A stretch of DNA of 64,000 bases from Limnomonas spitsbergensis (Eukaryota > Chlorophyta > Chlorophyceae > Chlamydomonadales): the NCBI GenBank assembly GCA_037349105.1, contig JAYJMM010000113.1, forward strand, positions 3,162,001-3,226,000. Direction: 5' to 3'. The notes under the pieces were generated by a model, which was given only the letters and a program-made list of their open reading frames with translations, had not been told where the DNA came from and did not search any database. Positions 12,140-24,151 of this stretch are shown here, piece by piece. Numbering within the stretch: the stretch's first letter is position 1; each line of letters begins with the position of its first letter. The translations under genes and the position numbers were made by a program.

Positions 12140-12423
12140 CGACCCCGACATATGCAGGGCATATCCACCGGGGGCATATCGGCAAATGGCCACCCGCTGT
12201 GCTTCCAGACACAACGCATTACTCCACAGACACAAGCGTTGTTGCGGATGGGGCTGCTGCTTGTGGGCCAGGGGTACTGGCCGGGTACCGGTGGTAGGTA
12301 GCTGCCCCAAAGCCAGGTACCAAGCGAACATCGCTCGAAGCTACCCCTATTATGTCGAAGAGCGTAGGTATGACATACATGAACCTATAAATATTGCCAG
12401 GCGTACGTGCACACATACTTGCA
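12140..12423 (+). promoter_or_regulatory. Second copy of the TATA-bearing promoter segment
   Basis: Direct repeat of 1-280, including a TATA box at 12386-12391. Homology stops at acacatacttgca. What follows (taccgcctgcactgattgg) has no signal-peptide exon like the protease and no recognisable coding exon in the next kilobase, so this looks like an orphan promoter copy. It may drive a non-coding transcript or be silent. Confidence 0.5.
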
Positions 12424-14020
12424 TACCGCCTGCACTGATTGGGACCACACCTAGACCAGCCTACGGCCGGTTGCCCCCGCAGCGCGCATTTCATAAATAA
12501 CCCATGCCGCAGAGGCAGCTCAATGCTACTGATAAGATTATGTGGGTATTAGGCATTCCAAACCCTACACTAGGGCTAGGGCTCAAGGAATGACAGGGCC
12601 AGGGTGTAGGGGGTGACATGGCTTGGGTTCAGGGGGAGACATGGCTAGGGCTCAAGGCATGACAAGGCCAGGGTTCAGGGCGTGAATGGGCCTGGTTTCA
12701 GGGGGTGACTGGGCCAGGGTTCAGGGGTGACTGGGCTAGCAGTCAGGGGGTGACATGGCTAGGGCTCAAGGAGTGACAGCCTGACAAGGGAAGGGTTCAA
12801 AAGGTGACTATGATCTGATTGAGTACAAGCGCACAAGGGGGGTCCTGCGGCTGCCACCACTGTTGCCGCCACTCTTGCGCTGGACGCCGCTCCCAATGGC
12901 TTGTTGAGCGCAAGGAAGGGGCCCTCATGCTGCTGTCATCGCCGCTACCAATGGCATGCTGGAAGCCGCTCCCAACAGCCTTTTGAGCGTAGCGAGGGGA
13001 GGGCCCCATACCGACGCCGCTGCTATTGTATTATCATGGGATGCTTCTCCCAGCAACCTGATGAGCACAACGAGGCGGGGCCCTGCTGCGACAATCACCG
13101 CCACCGCCAGTGTGGTGAACGATGCTCCTCCCAACGGCATGTTCAGGGTAACGAGGGGGGGCCTCCTATAGCAACCGCCGCCACCATAACTCTGGATGTT
13201 GCTCCCAACATGTCAAACGCAGCGAGGGAATCCCCTGCGGTTGCCACTGCCGTTGCTGCCTGCCCCTGCCCACCCGAACCCTAAGCCCTGGCCTTACCTG
13301 CATGGCATGCACTACCAACCCATGCACCCGAAATCCTTAACAGCATGCAATACCAGCCCACCCTAACCCTAAGCCCTGGCCCTATGAGCATGGTAAGCAG
13401 CACCATCCCTCCTACCCTTCTCCCTTCAAGACGCACTAGGCTAGCCCCCCCCCAGGTGTAAGCCACTGGGATCACACCTGCTATTGGCTGCAGGTTCATT
13501 GCCCTCTCTGTTGCCGCGGGTCCAGTTGGCACCTTTCATTCCACTGCCGCCGCTCCCTCCGTTGCCGTGGGCCCAACACGCACCACTCCCGATGTTGCCG
13601 CTGGTAAGGCCCCTGTCACTTACTGGGGGGTCGGACCCATTCCCCGGCTTATATTGAGCTATATGCTTCCAAATGGTATTCTTAGATTTCTAAAGCCTGT
13701 TTCGCTCGCGTGGGTTGTGAAAAGGCGTCAACCTGGGCACTGAAAGCCCCCGTTTGGGGGGGGGGGCACCCGGGGGATGGGTCCGGCCAGGGTCCCCTGG
13801 GTCCGAACTCTTAAGCGACATGCCCCTTTGTTGGGCCGCCTCACACCTTCAAATGCAAATTCAAAATAGTCTATATGTAGCAGATATGTTTACAATTTAT
13901 CAAGCTTTAGGATTTTGGACAAGCTGCTAACGAAGCTGATGGAACTGCTACCGGAGTCCATCATGGAGCTCCTTGTTGTGCTGGCAAGCGGGAGATTCTA
14001 TGAAAGAGGCGTATAAATGA
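12424..14020. repeat. Gene-poor stretch of degenerate tandem repeats
   Basis: About 12560-12800 holds imperfect repeats of gacatggctagggctcaagg and ggccagggttcagggggtga. About 12840-13260 holds a degenerate unit of roughly 80 bp around gctcccaacagc, ttgagcgcagcgagggg and a run of gccgcc codon-like triplets. Telomere-like ccctaa units are scattered at 13278-13370. No gene is supported. Confidence 0.6.
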
Positions 14021-14021
14021 A

Positions 14022-14297
14022 TTGACTCTGAAGGCCATGAACACCCTTTTTTGTTGTAAGAGTGGAACTCCGCGGTCGCTTGAAGCTAGGGTGCTCTTGA
14101 TGGAGGCCTTCCTCCGACGCAAAGACGTGAAAGCCACGTTCCCGAACAAGGCCTTCTCCTTGTCTCCAGAAGATTGTGACCTAGCGAGTGAGATGTTCAA
14201 GACCTTGAAAGAGAGTCTCAAACATGGTGTTAACCCATCTGGTGGTGGTCAGCTCACGGGCATCAAGCGAGCAAGAGTTTCGGCCCTATCCTCATAG
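14022..14297 (+). CDS. Possible exon of unknown protein
   Basis: An open frame of 91 codons with a charged, helix-prone composition (RSLEARVLLMEAFLRRKDVK, LASEMFKTLKESLKHG) that looks more protein-like than the surrounding low-complexity DNA. A second protein-like frame lies at about 15180-15608 (HDDPIFAETYDYFLLRVTA). No family, promoter or proven splice links were recognised, and the two may be remnants of one gene or element. Confidence 0.25.
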   Translation: MTLKAMNTLFCCKSGTPRSLEARVLLMEAFLRRKDVKATFPNKAFSLSPEDCDLASEMFKTLKESLKHGVNPSGGGQLTGIKRARVSALSS

Positions 14298-14321
14298 GCA
14301 CTACGCACTACACATATATGC

Positions 14322-14535
14322 TCAATACGCACTACCTGACATGATGCAGCCATGACACCTGCTGTTACGCACTACCTGACATGATGCAGCCATGACACCT
14401 GCTGTTACGCACTACCTGACATGATGCAGCCATGACACCTGCTGTTACGCACTACCTGACATGATGCAGCCATGACACCTGCTGTTGCGCACTACCTGAC
14501 ATGATGCAGCCATGACACCTGCTGCTACGCACTAC
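14322..14535. repeat. 40-bp tandem repeat, about five copies
   Basis: The unit contains tacgcactacctgacatgat followed by gcagccatgacacctgctgt. Copies are nearly identical, with single changes in the last two, which suggests recent expansion. Confidence 0.95.
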
Positions 14536-15179
14536 CTGACTCTGGACTGAGCGCAAATCAGAGTCTGTCAGGGACGGCAACGCAAGGCAGAGAACAGCAG
14601 ACGAAATCGGGCTCAACCTCTCCCGCCAACTGGGCCGACTCTCTCCGAACATTGATCGCATTGTTGCTGTCAGGTGAGATGACTATGCACAAGGCTGGCT
14701 GAAGTGTTGATTATTAGTTTTCACTCGTTGGCTAAGAAGCTCCCTTGGTCATTCGAGGCACGAGAATGCCAGACTTCTCTCTCACTAGTTTTTCACAGTC
14801 TGAGCAATTAATAAAAAGTGTCTGATGTGTGAAGAAGTGTGAAATGTGCAGCGCAGCCGCAGGGGTGTGTGGGGTGGGGGGGCCCCTGCCTAGGGGTCTG
14901 GGGGCCAGCGGCACCCGGTCGATTTAGCTCAAAAACAGTATGTAGCTTTAAATCTCGAGAACTGCGTCCCACATATATTTATAATTCCACTGTTCATGTC
15001 CAATCAGGCACTGTTAAGAGCTGAGCGGCAGCTGCTGCTTCGCAGAAGTAAAATACTTCAAGATTTATATTTCCAGTCAGGTCTTTTTCTACTTCTGTCA
15101 TAAATTAATTTTGCCTCTTTTGAGGCCTCAGACCATTTATACCCCCCCCCAAAAACTGCCTCTCACTGTTTTTGCATCT

Positions 15180-15608
15180 GTGGCCATACCCAGGCATGAT
15201 GACCCAATCTTCGCTGAAACGTACGACTACTTCTTGCTGAGAGTCACGGCGAACTACTTGGCACCTGGTGGTCTCCCGAAAGCTATGACAGACGAGTACG
15301 GCGCAAGATTTGGCAGGACGTCTCTGGTCTTGGAGGGTTCCTACTTTGAGCATGTTCCTAGCACCCCGTTGACAGTTGGCCCCTCAGCAGGTGTTGGTCC
15401 CTCGATGGGATTTGACTCTGATGAGGATCGTGCAGGCCCCCAGTTTCATTTGATTGCTGATAAAAAAGCCTTGGTTTGGGTACACTCAGTCGTCCTGGCC
15501 AATATCAAAGTTACATCGAAGTTGCTCCCTAGACGTAAGGGCGCTGCAGTGGCAAAGTCGTGTACATCATTACAAGCGACGAGGATGCCCGCATCGTTCG
15601 AAGCTTAA
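15180..15608 (+). CDS. Possible exon of unknown protein
   Basis: The open frame reads HDDPIFAETYDYFLLRVTA, then GGLPKAMTDEYGARFGRTSL and ADKKALVWVHSVVLANIKV. It is globular-looking and contrasts with the flanking simple sequence. No homologous family is recognised and the start is unknown (a cag acceptor occurs at about 15193). It could belong with the 14022-14297 frame or be element-derived. Confidence 0.3.
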   Translation: MAIPRHDDPIFAETYDYFLLRVTANYLAPGGLPKAMTDEYGARFGRTSLVLEGSYFEHVPSTPLTVGPSAGVGPSMGFDSDEDRAGPQFHLIADKKALVWVHSVVLANIKVTSKLLPRRKGAAVAKSCTSLQATRMPASFEA

Positions 15609-15717
15609 AAGAAGATGCCAGCGACGATGATGATGACGCATATGCCGTGGATGGTGGGGGGCAGTCATAGCACTCTCAGACTACCAATAGGCCGTGATGT
15701 AGCTGATTTGTAGCTGA

Positions 15718-16283
15718 AACACCACGCCTGCCTCCCCTCCCCTCCCCCCCCTCCCCCTCCTCTTACTCCACCTCCCCCTCCTTACCCCCCTCCTGCTGCC
15801 CCTCCAGTCCCCCCTCCTGCTCCTTCCCCCCCCTCCCCCCCTGCTCTCCCTCCCCCTCCTTCTCCCGCTCCCCCTCCTTCTCCCGCCCCCCCTCCCCCTC
15901 CCCCTCCTGCTGTACCTCCCCCTCCTGCCCCCCTCATGCTCCTCCTCCTGCCCCTCCCCCCTCCCTTGCTTATGCCCCCCCTCCTGCTCCCTTCCCCCTC
16001 CCCGTCCCCTCTCTGCCCCCCCTCCTTCTCCCCCTACCTCTCCCCCTCCCCCTCCCTCTCCCCATTCCTCTCCCCCTCCCTCTCCCCCTCCCCCTCTCCC
16101 CCTCCCCCTCTCCCTCTCGCCCCTCCTCCTGCTCCCCCTACCCCTCCCGCTCCCCCTCCCCACAGCCCCTTCCCCTGCTCCCCCTCCTGCCCCCCTCCCC
16201 CTCCTGCTCCCCCTCCCCACAGCCCCTTCCCCTGCTCCCCCTCCTGCCCCCCTCCCCCTCCTGCTCCCCCTTCCCCTCCCTAA
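15718..16283. repeat. Polypyrimidine tract, C-rich on the plus strand
   Basis: About 560 bp is almost purely C and T on the plus strand, built from variable cccctcctgctccccctcc blocks, including a clear near-60-bp duplication at 16150-16270. Frames across it are proline/serine or arginine/glycine repeats and are not regarded as genes. Confidence 0.95.
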
Positions 16284-16329
16284 ATAAAAAGTGTGGCTTG
16301 GACGAATGCCCTGCGAGTATCATTGAAAT

Positions 16330-16760
16330 TTCAATGCGGAATTAGTACCGTTTTTTGTGTTTGAAGTTTTCATAGCATGCTCTGTGCTGGTGTAAATTCC
16401 CCTAGAGTAATTTGGGTATTGGTTTCGCGAATGGGGAGTTTTAAGCGGCTCGATAGCAGGCTCCATAGCTTGTGAGGGTTTTCTCTAGATGATGTTTGGG
16501 ATCAAGGATTTTAAATAGCTCCATGGCAGGTTTTGTAGCGCGTACGTGTTTCCCTTTGTATCATTGGAATTTGTACCAGAGTTTAGGAGGCTTCATGCAG
16601 CTTGTGCGGGTTTCCCCTAGAGCATCATTGGTATTGGTACCAGCGGTGCGGGCCAGGAGTTTTAGACAGCTCCATAGCAGAGGCTTCACAGCTTGTGCGG
16701 ATTCCCCCTACAGCATCATTGGTATTGGTACCAGAAATAGAAGCAAGAATTTTAAATAAA
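16330..16760. repeat. Degenerate tandem repeat of about 80-90 bp
   Basis: Repeated pieces are catcattggtattggtaccag, gaattttaaatagctccat, ggcttcatagcttgtgcggg and tttcccctagagc, in constant order four to five times with divergence. No coding role is visible. Confidence 0.8.
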
Positions 16761-17379
16761 TGAATCTATGCATTTCAATTTAAGGGACCATTGCCTTGTT
16801 AAATTCTGTTAGTATAAGGGTCATTGGTATTATCACCTGTGGTTAGCCTGGTGTGGAATTCAAAATGATGTCTTAGTTGGCTTGGTAGCCGAGGTAATTT
16901 CCATTTACAGCTTATGCTGGGCACGTCCAACACATCATGCTCCCCCCAAAAGTTGTAAGGGAATATCGTGTTTCTGTATTTGATGGCTGCTGGCATAAAA
17001 TGTTGCAACCATCCAAAGATTAGTCCTCACAAGGCCAAGCGCAAGAACCACAATAAGCCAGGACGCGCCTTACATGGCTGTCCCGGGGATCAGCGATACA
17101 ACCATGGGCTGCGCTGAAAGACTCGGGCGCATTGAGAGGGGGGAAATTCAAATGGCAGTGGGGGAAGCAAAGGAGAAAAAGGGGGAAGGGATCCCTAAAA
17201 GATACCAAATTGCAGCCAAGCAAACTTGCGCTCAGCGTGCTCAAAGGTAATAGATATGAATATGTAGAGAGTGGCCCTTAAAGTGGTGCCTAAGCGTCAT
17301 GTGCTGGAAAAAAAAGACAATGCCACTTCGATGCAAACGCTGGTGACTTGGCCTCGGGCACTGTGTGTTATCAAATGGA

Positions 17380-17635
17380 GAATAGCATCCCCGCCTCTGA
17401 AAGCCAGAGAGAGACAAAAAGGAAAGAGCTAGTCCAAAGGAGGCATGAAAAACAGACCGTAGCAAATTTGCCCCCAACAAAGTCTATGACGTCCTCAACA
17501 AAAGCCAGAGCCTGCCACCCATGCCTGCCCTGGTACATCTGTGACAGTAAGTCCGTGGCGCCCTCCGGGGGGGCTGCCCAACCTCTCGCTCTCAGCCGCT
17601 CTTTCACGCTAGGGCACTGAAAACACGTACATGAA
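17380..17635 (-). repeat. Third, diverged copy of the 5.0/28.5-kb dispersed repeat tail
   Basis: Shares cccgcctctgaaagccagag, ctcaacaaaagccagagcct, catgcctgccctggt, gtccgtggcgccct and tcacgctaggg with 5150-5385 in the same order and orientation. Divergence is higher than between the other two copies, so it is an older insertion. Confidence 0.75.
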
Positions 17636-17639
17636 GCGC

Positions 17640-19803
17640 ATCCTCCACCTGTTGGCCATGTTCTCAGCCCAGCAATGTTGGCAGTAGCGTGTGTCACGCT
17701 GCTGATCGCTGCGCCGTCCTTTATCATCAGGTGTGCTGGCTGCTCCGAGACGTAGCCTTAAGTTAGTGCACACACGGGCACATTCGTTTTGCTAGTGCGG
17801 TTCTAAGCGTGCGATGATGCTGCATATGTACTGTCGCGCCTGTGTCTGGGTACATCTATGCCGTCCACCCTCCTGCGGCTTTTACGCACCCCTAGCTCTG
17901 CTGTCAATCCTGGCCCATGCTACTTGCACTGGGTTCCTGACCGATCTGGCATGGCAGCGCAGCAACTCTGCGTCATCCGGGCGCAACCAGCCCTTTTTTC
18001 CAGCCCCAAACGGGAGCATGCCTGACGCTGCCAGGAGGTAAGCTTTGCTGAGGAGTCGGACCTGCAGCCTGGGGAGGTAATGGATGTAATGAAAATTACC
18101 AGTTTGACATGGGATGTGGCTTAAGCTGATTTGTTTGATCCACATGCATGCGTCACTGAGCCAAAGCCTCTGTGACAGGTTCACATGTGCCAAGCCAAGG
18201 GTACAATTCAGGTAAATTTCAGATAATCAGAGGCATGACGCTGCACCTCGATCTTTGCATGTCGCTTCTTGATCCACGCTCAGCTCATCGCTGTGGGCGC
18301 ATGACGTCTCGGTATGAAAACTTCACAAGTCTGCGTCCACTTACATCTCGGTTAGAAAGACTTGACTTTGTTGCCGCTTCTAGAGTCCTGGCGCCGATAC
18401 CTCAAGCTCTCGATCCGCTCTGAAAGATGATGCCACGGCCCAGTGCGAACGGTGGCGCACGACATCAATAACTGTCAAGTAGGACTCTTCGAAGGTCCCT
18501 CCCTAATAATTGCGAAAACAATCGTGCTTGCCAAGTTAACTGCATGATTGAGACGCCCTGGTACAGGGGCCAGACTCCTGCATACCGGCCAGCGAATTCG
18601 TACTCTACACACATCGATACTCCCAGAAATCCAATTCACAGACCTGCGGCGTCAAACATGTATCCATATTTTGATTAACAAGATTACACTCTAGCCAGGA
18701 TGATTCGGAGACGAAATCTACCAATCTGCCCTCGGCGAGGGCACTACCGACAAAACGGCACTTGCGAGAGTGTAGTTTAATATCAGATTCTTAATCTACA
18801 TGTTCGATTATGCATTCCTGCAAGCGGGAAGGGCGTTTGGTGCTGTTTCGATAACGCCCTGCGAAACCGCCGAAATCCCTGCTGCCATTCAGAAATCCAT
18901 CCATGATATGGCCACACAAGTTACTGGCAGTTATGCGGGAAGTCGGTATTTACTAATTACTACGATTTGGCACTACACTTTGGCAGTACGTTTGAACTGG
19001 CAGGACATTTTCTTAATACACAAATTCCAGTATGGTCACACAAGTTACTGGCAGTTATGCGGGAAGTCGGTATTTACTAATGGCAGTACGTTTGAACTGG
19101 CAGGACATTTTCTTAATGGGGGAAGTCCTGAATACAACCGCCGCCGTTCTTCATCGCACGCACCTGTCGTTGTACAGGACTACTGGAGGAAGTTTTGCAG
19201 TGCCTTGTTTTCCTCCCATGCTCCTCTGATCCTCCTATCCTCCTCTGATCCTCCTCCCATACATCCTCCTATCCTTATTTCCCCATCAATCGGTATCGTG
19301 CTGTGAGCTCGGTTTAAGACCTTGCTCAAGTCCGATCCTCAGTCATTATCGCCGGCTTGCTACAGAACTTTCTCACTTTGGTCTTTGGCTCGCTACACCT
19401 GAGGGCTGAACTAAAGCACCCCCACCGACCAAGGCAACATTCTACGAACCGCGAGGCAAAGGACTGACGACTGACGACGGCGATCATCATCAACTGTTGT
19501 CTCCCAGCCATGCTTCAGATCATCCGGAATCTATTGGCGATTTGGGGTATTTGCTTATGCGCTGGCGTTAGAAGGTAATGAATGCGCTCGAGTACTTCGG
19601 CAGGCCTAGCAGGCGGCCACAGGGCAGCAGCCACCAATAATGACCCTAAACGGCCCACATCTGGTGGCCCTAGCAGTTGAGATAACGAGCTGCTGCCCCC
19701 CCTCTCACACTCAAACATAGGCCGTGATAGATCAGAATTGCACCTCCTCAAGCAACCTACCACTAACAGTGATGAGCAATCTCGCTCATCGATGAATCTT
19801 ACC
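17640..19803. other. Stretch without recognised gene upstream of the FkbM-like gene
   Basis: No supported coding region. A local duplication lies at 18910-19115: cacaagttactggcagttat...gtatttactaa and ggcagtacgtttgaactggc each occur twice, but the first copy has about 22 extra bases between the two blocks. CT-rich gatcctcctcccat repeats follow at 19200-19270. Confidence 0.5.
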
Positions 19804-22800
19804 ATGAAAGTACAATTCACATGGCTACCCTACCTGTTGTTCGTGTCGTATTGTACTACCTCGGTGGTCATGTATTATGATCCAGCTTAACTAGTGCAGT
19901 ATCATGCCGGTATCATGCCATATTTTCTACCACAATCCAACGTTGACACTCTGCCCTGTTTTTAAATCTTGACAGCAGTGCCTCTGATGACAGCGGAGCC
20001 TCCACAGTCCGACAGTGCCTCAAAGATAAATTTTACAGGTGTGTGTGTACCGGTATGTGCTTGCCTTTGTGTCATGTCCCGAGTGTCATTATTTTCAACT
20101 ACCGATACACTTTATTAGCTATATGCCGGCCTATGGCTGAGGGGGTATGTTAGTAGGCAAGAAAGAAATCTACGCCCGGCAGGGGCGTGAGGGTTAAGGA
20201 AACAGTGTGGCATGGGCCGAGGCCTCGTCCGCGCCGCCGTTACCATTAACTTCCTGATTCCAACCTCCACCCCCCCCATTCTACAGAGGCACGCTGCAAG
20301 ACCGCAAGGTCTTCAGCCAGTTTGGAGAGGACGGGATCATATCTGGGGCATTCGAGTGCATTCACACCACAAGCAAATACTTTGTGGAGCTGGGCGTTCA
20401 AGATGGCTCGGAATGCACGACAAGGCTGTTGCGGGAGAATTTTAATTGGACAGGTAAGTGATCTATTCCTGAGGATCTAAATCCAGGGTAATAAGAATAT
20501 TTCACATCTCCTGGTAGCCTCTTATCTTAAGCCGGCCCATATATACTGGGCCACAGTAGGCCACAGCAGCCTGAGACGCTGTTAGCACGCGAGGCTGCTC
20601 AGCCAGCCCCTGGAATGCTAGAGCATGGTTCAATTCCGCCTGTTGCAGTGCGTAGCGTCGTTGCGAAAAGACTCGAGGAGTCAGGGAGAGCGTCAGAACC
20701 CCCAGGTCTGAACCACTCCAAACCTGATATGAGTCTCGAGATCTCAGTTGTGAGCCGCGCTGTGAGCTGAGTCAGCTTGGGTTTGAAACCCGAGCGCAAG
20801 GATCAGCAGATCCGGAGGTGTGCGGACGCTATCCCCTACCCCTTAAGCCTTTTCGCGAGCATGCAGTGCGCTCAAACAGGCGGTATCGAAGTTTTCAAGG
20901 GCATGACTGATGAGCTGTTTTGTGGTGAAACTGCGTCCCAAGCTGCTACGGCCTCTACTGTGGCCTATTATGGCCTACTATCACACCGCACTCTGCAGAC
21001 GCACCTAAAACCCGTGTTGTCTCGACGTTTGCCTCTATACCTCGCCTTGAGGATTCAGTTGTCCCTAAAAGCGCCGGACCTCCACCATCCAGACCCTGTA
21101 CCCCTCCCCCCGTACGGCGGTGGACATGGGCCACTGACGATGTTCGTAATCACGGACCAGTTGATTCAGCCGTCTGTTGGTATCACCGGTTGGGACTTCC
21201 AAGTAGGATTTTGTGCAGCCTGGATACTACAGCATGCATGCCCAACTACCGGTTGGTCTATGTCCAATCATTCTCTCTCGAAGATGACGAGTGCGGCGCT
21301 CTGCCGCTTTTCGTGCTGCGCCACAGCACCTGATTACTTTTTGCACCCCTTGCACCCTATCGTTTCTTTTGCACTTAAGTGGGGGAGGGCGATTGTGAGG
21401 CATGATGCATCGCTACCAGCCACCTGCCATAGGGTGTTCATTTGCTCAAGGTATGATTATTCCCATTGGTCAAGTGATGGCACCCCAACAGCCTGCCAAA
21501 GGTGTTCTGCTGTGCCCTGAAATGACGAGTTCTGACATGCAGGTCCCCCACACGCATCATCAGTTATTGCATGAAGAAGGCATGCCATATTGTCATGCAT
21601 TCCCTAGCGCCTAATCATGGCCTTTTGCCTGATGTTCAGTATGTATTACCTGTATATCGGCAGGTCTGATGATGGATGGTTCCCCCACCAATTCTCTGAT
21701 CAACCTACAATCAGAGCTCATGACCAGTGCCAACATCGTGGGGCTGCTTGAGAAATACAAGGTGCCGCAAGCTTTTGATCTTCTGACCGTGGATATCGAT
21801 TTGAACACCTACTGGGTCTTGCAAGTAAGTACACATTTAAATATATTTGAATAGCTTTCCCGCACCCCTAGGATTTTTTTATTATTATTAATCCCCGCAG
21901 GAGGAAATATACCGTGATTGTTTATTAGTCCACGCACGCACTGCCTGATTCCGATTGATAGGAACAGCATGATTAGCCTATGAGAAGGTTTCCAGATCAA
22001 AAGCCAACTCCAAAGTACACAACTTCTTGCTGATTCTTCGGTACTGCCAATGATGCGATCCTGCTAATTATTGAACAGCCATTGCCTTTGTTCACAATTT
22101 CACACTTTTGAAAAGCCATTGCCCTTTTCTCTGCAGTCTGTTCTTGCCGGTGGCTACCAACCACGGCTGCTGGTGGTGGAAATAAACCGCAATTTTCCTG
22201 CGACCACGCAAGCGTTTACTGTCCTCAACCTGCCTCACGAAATGTGGTGGGTCGCAAGTTAGTTAAATAAATTGTGCTTGTTATATCTTGCACACCCAAC
22301 CACCCCTGGCTGGCCGCTGGGTAGCCATCATTGGACCCAATGGGACCAAACCTCAACCAATCTGCTGCTGGAGGCCTAAGCAACAAGTCTTGCTGCAGTG
22401 GACTTCCCTTGTCATAGGCCCTGATGTAGCTTATCAGCTTATGTGTAGATGAGCTTCCGTAGGCCATGATGTAGCTTGTTGCAGTCAGGGGGGCGTTGAG
22501 TGGGCTTTCCTGTAGCCCTTCCATACTCCTTACATAGGCCATAATATAGCTTGTATGTGGATGAACTTATGTAAGGGCTTCCATGTTTCCTTCAATATAG
22601 TAACTAGTTATTTCCTTGTTGTGTGAAGCAAATCAATAATAGGCTTTGCCCTCGCTGGTGGTGACATGTGTTCACCATTCCTTCAATGATATCATTTGTT
22701 GATCAATGGCATAATAGACACAAGGATGTGTGCACAATTCAATAAGAGCTCTTCATCACCCACGAATGGGCCAATTGGGGCACGACCTTTACCCAAGCAA

Positions 22801-23417
22801 GAGGCTTTCTTGCTTTCAGTGTCAGCCGCAGGCCGAGTCGAACATTAAGTGGTGATTGACTCAAGGACCATCAAATACAGTTCTATGAAGATGGTGATAT
22901 GCATGATGAAACTAAAATTATCCCTCCCTTGCCTCGTCATTTTGGTAGGGCACGACTCGATGACTTTGGTTCAGGAAGGCGACAGGGTGGCAGCTGTTAT
23001 TTTGGTGCCAGCCCTCTGGCTCTCACCCGCTTGCTGCAGTTCTTTGGCTACGTGCCGCTGGTGTTTGACGAAAATGGCATCAACATCTTCTTTGTGCAGT
23101 CAAGCGTGGTAGGTTTGGTGCCCCCCGACGCTGTGGGGTTGCAAAGAGGCAATATGACGATCAACGTTATGCTCGACGTTGATTTCACCTTGCTTGCGGC
23201 AGCGGAGGCCCTGCCTCAAAGGATGAAAGATTTGGGAAGGAGTTTGCATGAACCCTGTCCGTTTCACACGTGGATGGGAGTCCCGCATGGTGTCGACTTC
23301 CGAGCTGGAGACTGGGTATCACAGCTGAAGCCGACAGTTCTTGGTCAAGATAGCCGCGAGCCAGGCAGGCGCACTTTCTACAAGTCTGAGCTTGGAAATA
23401 TACGTGCACATGTGTAA
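19804..23417 (+). CDS. FkbM / methyltransferase-like protein with N-terminal membrane anchor
   Basis: Proposed exons: 19804-19871, 19976-20038, 20287-20453, 21664-21824, 22137-22250 and 22881-23417, about 369 residues. The first exon encodes a short basic start and a hydrophobic stretch (WLPYLLFVSYC), suggesting a signal anchor for the secretory pathway. Exon 3 has SQFGEDGII and FVELGVQDGSECTTRLL, exon 4 AFDLLTVDIDLNTYWVL, exon 5 GGYQPRLLVVEIN, and exon 6 CYFGASPLALTRLLQFFGY. These are the glycine/acidic strand motifs of an FkbM-like Rossmann methyltransferase family. Substrate is unknown; a glycan or secreted acceptor is an inference from topology. The first donor (gtatta) and the exon 5/6 junction (donor gtcgca) are the weak points. 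The stop overlaps a TGTAA. Confidence 0.7.
20166..20243 (-). repeat. Short dispersed element in intron 2 of the FkbM-like gene
   Basis: On the minus strand it reads cgcggacgaggcctcggccc, then a cttaaccctcacgcccctgc block and ggcgtagatttctttcttgc. The same sequence occurs at 34286-34375 (+, intron 3 of the kinase gene) and 53407-53500 (+), with a partial copy at 39862-39900 (intron of the hypothetical gene). It resembles a short non-autonomous element with a CT-rich tail. Confidence 0.7.
22410..22560. repeat. Three spaced copies of a ggccctgatgtagctt motif
   Basis: cataggccctgatgtagctt, gtaggccatgatgtagctt and cataggccataatatagctt recur at about 45-75-bp spacing inside intron 5 of the FkbM-like gene. 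Single relatives occur at 15691, 25087 and 32116. Confidence 0.7.
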
Positions 23418-23658
23418 TTCAGAATGGCGGAGCAACATGCTACAAGAACCAGGCGTTTTTGTTCGTCCTTGTTGTCAGTGATTTCCATAATGCTTTGTTC
23501 AGTACCGAAGTCCCCCAAACCGTGCCCAATTCCTTGTATATTGGTTTTCCTGTGCGGGGGGGGGGGGGGCTGACATTAACTGAGAGACCCCATCACGGGA
23601 ACGCATGGATCTTTAGGAGAGCTGTTTCGCTTTTGGGCCCAACGGTGACTAAGGTAAA

Positions 23659-24110
23659 TGTCACAGTATATTCCCGCATACGTGACCGAATATTACGCAG
23701 TTTCAGTCACGGAGTCTCCAAGCCTCCGAGTTACTAGTAGCAGCCCAGCATCCCCACTTTCCGGGACTTGCTGAGGCAGAGTTTCTCGTACATAGTTAAT
23801 ACGGGCCTGCCGGGACCTTGTTCCCCCGGCAGCCCACCGGCTTCCTTACTTTGTCCCTTAGTTTAAGAGGACAGGCTTCCTATTGTAAATAATACCCGTC
23901 TAGCTCCCAGAGCATCCAGACCTATCTCTACATAGATACAGCGAGTATGTACCTAATTCTCAGTGAAGACTAGATCTGCGGTAAGCAGGTTAAGCGTTGC
24001 TCAAGCAACGAAGTCACCCCAGCCTTAAGCTACGGCCTGCGCCGGCCCTCAACTCTCGCCTCGGCCCCCTAGACGTACCTCAACCCACGGTGAAAGCCCT
24101 CGACTCTCAA
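23659..24110 (+). mobile_element. LTR fragment (5' part)
   Basis: Begins tgtcacagtatattcccgc and aligns with the first half of the solo LTR at 10677, including the gggcctgccgggacc/cccggcagccc inverted motif, tttgtcccttagtttaagag and a tctagctccca block. It is truncated near 24110 where a SINE-like element follows. Confidence 0.65.
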
Positions 24111-24151
24111 TTTGCAAACCAGGCAGATCAAGCAAGGCTGACATTGCAAAG

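Noticed and set aside
14322..14535. CRISPR array
   Set aside because: Units are contiguous 40-bp tandem copies without unique spacers, in a nuclear eukaryotic context.
15681..16283. Glycine/arginine- and proline-rich frames
   Set aside because: Generated by the polypyrimidine tract; no start context, splice sites or unique sequence.
20600..20660. tRNA-like B box (ggttcaattcc)
   Set aside because: No complete cloverleaf or acceptor stem could be formed around it.
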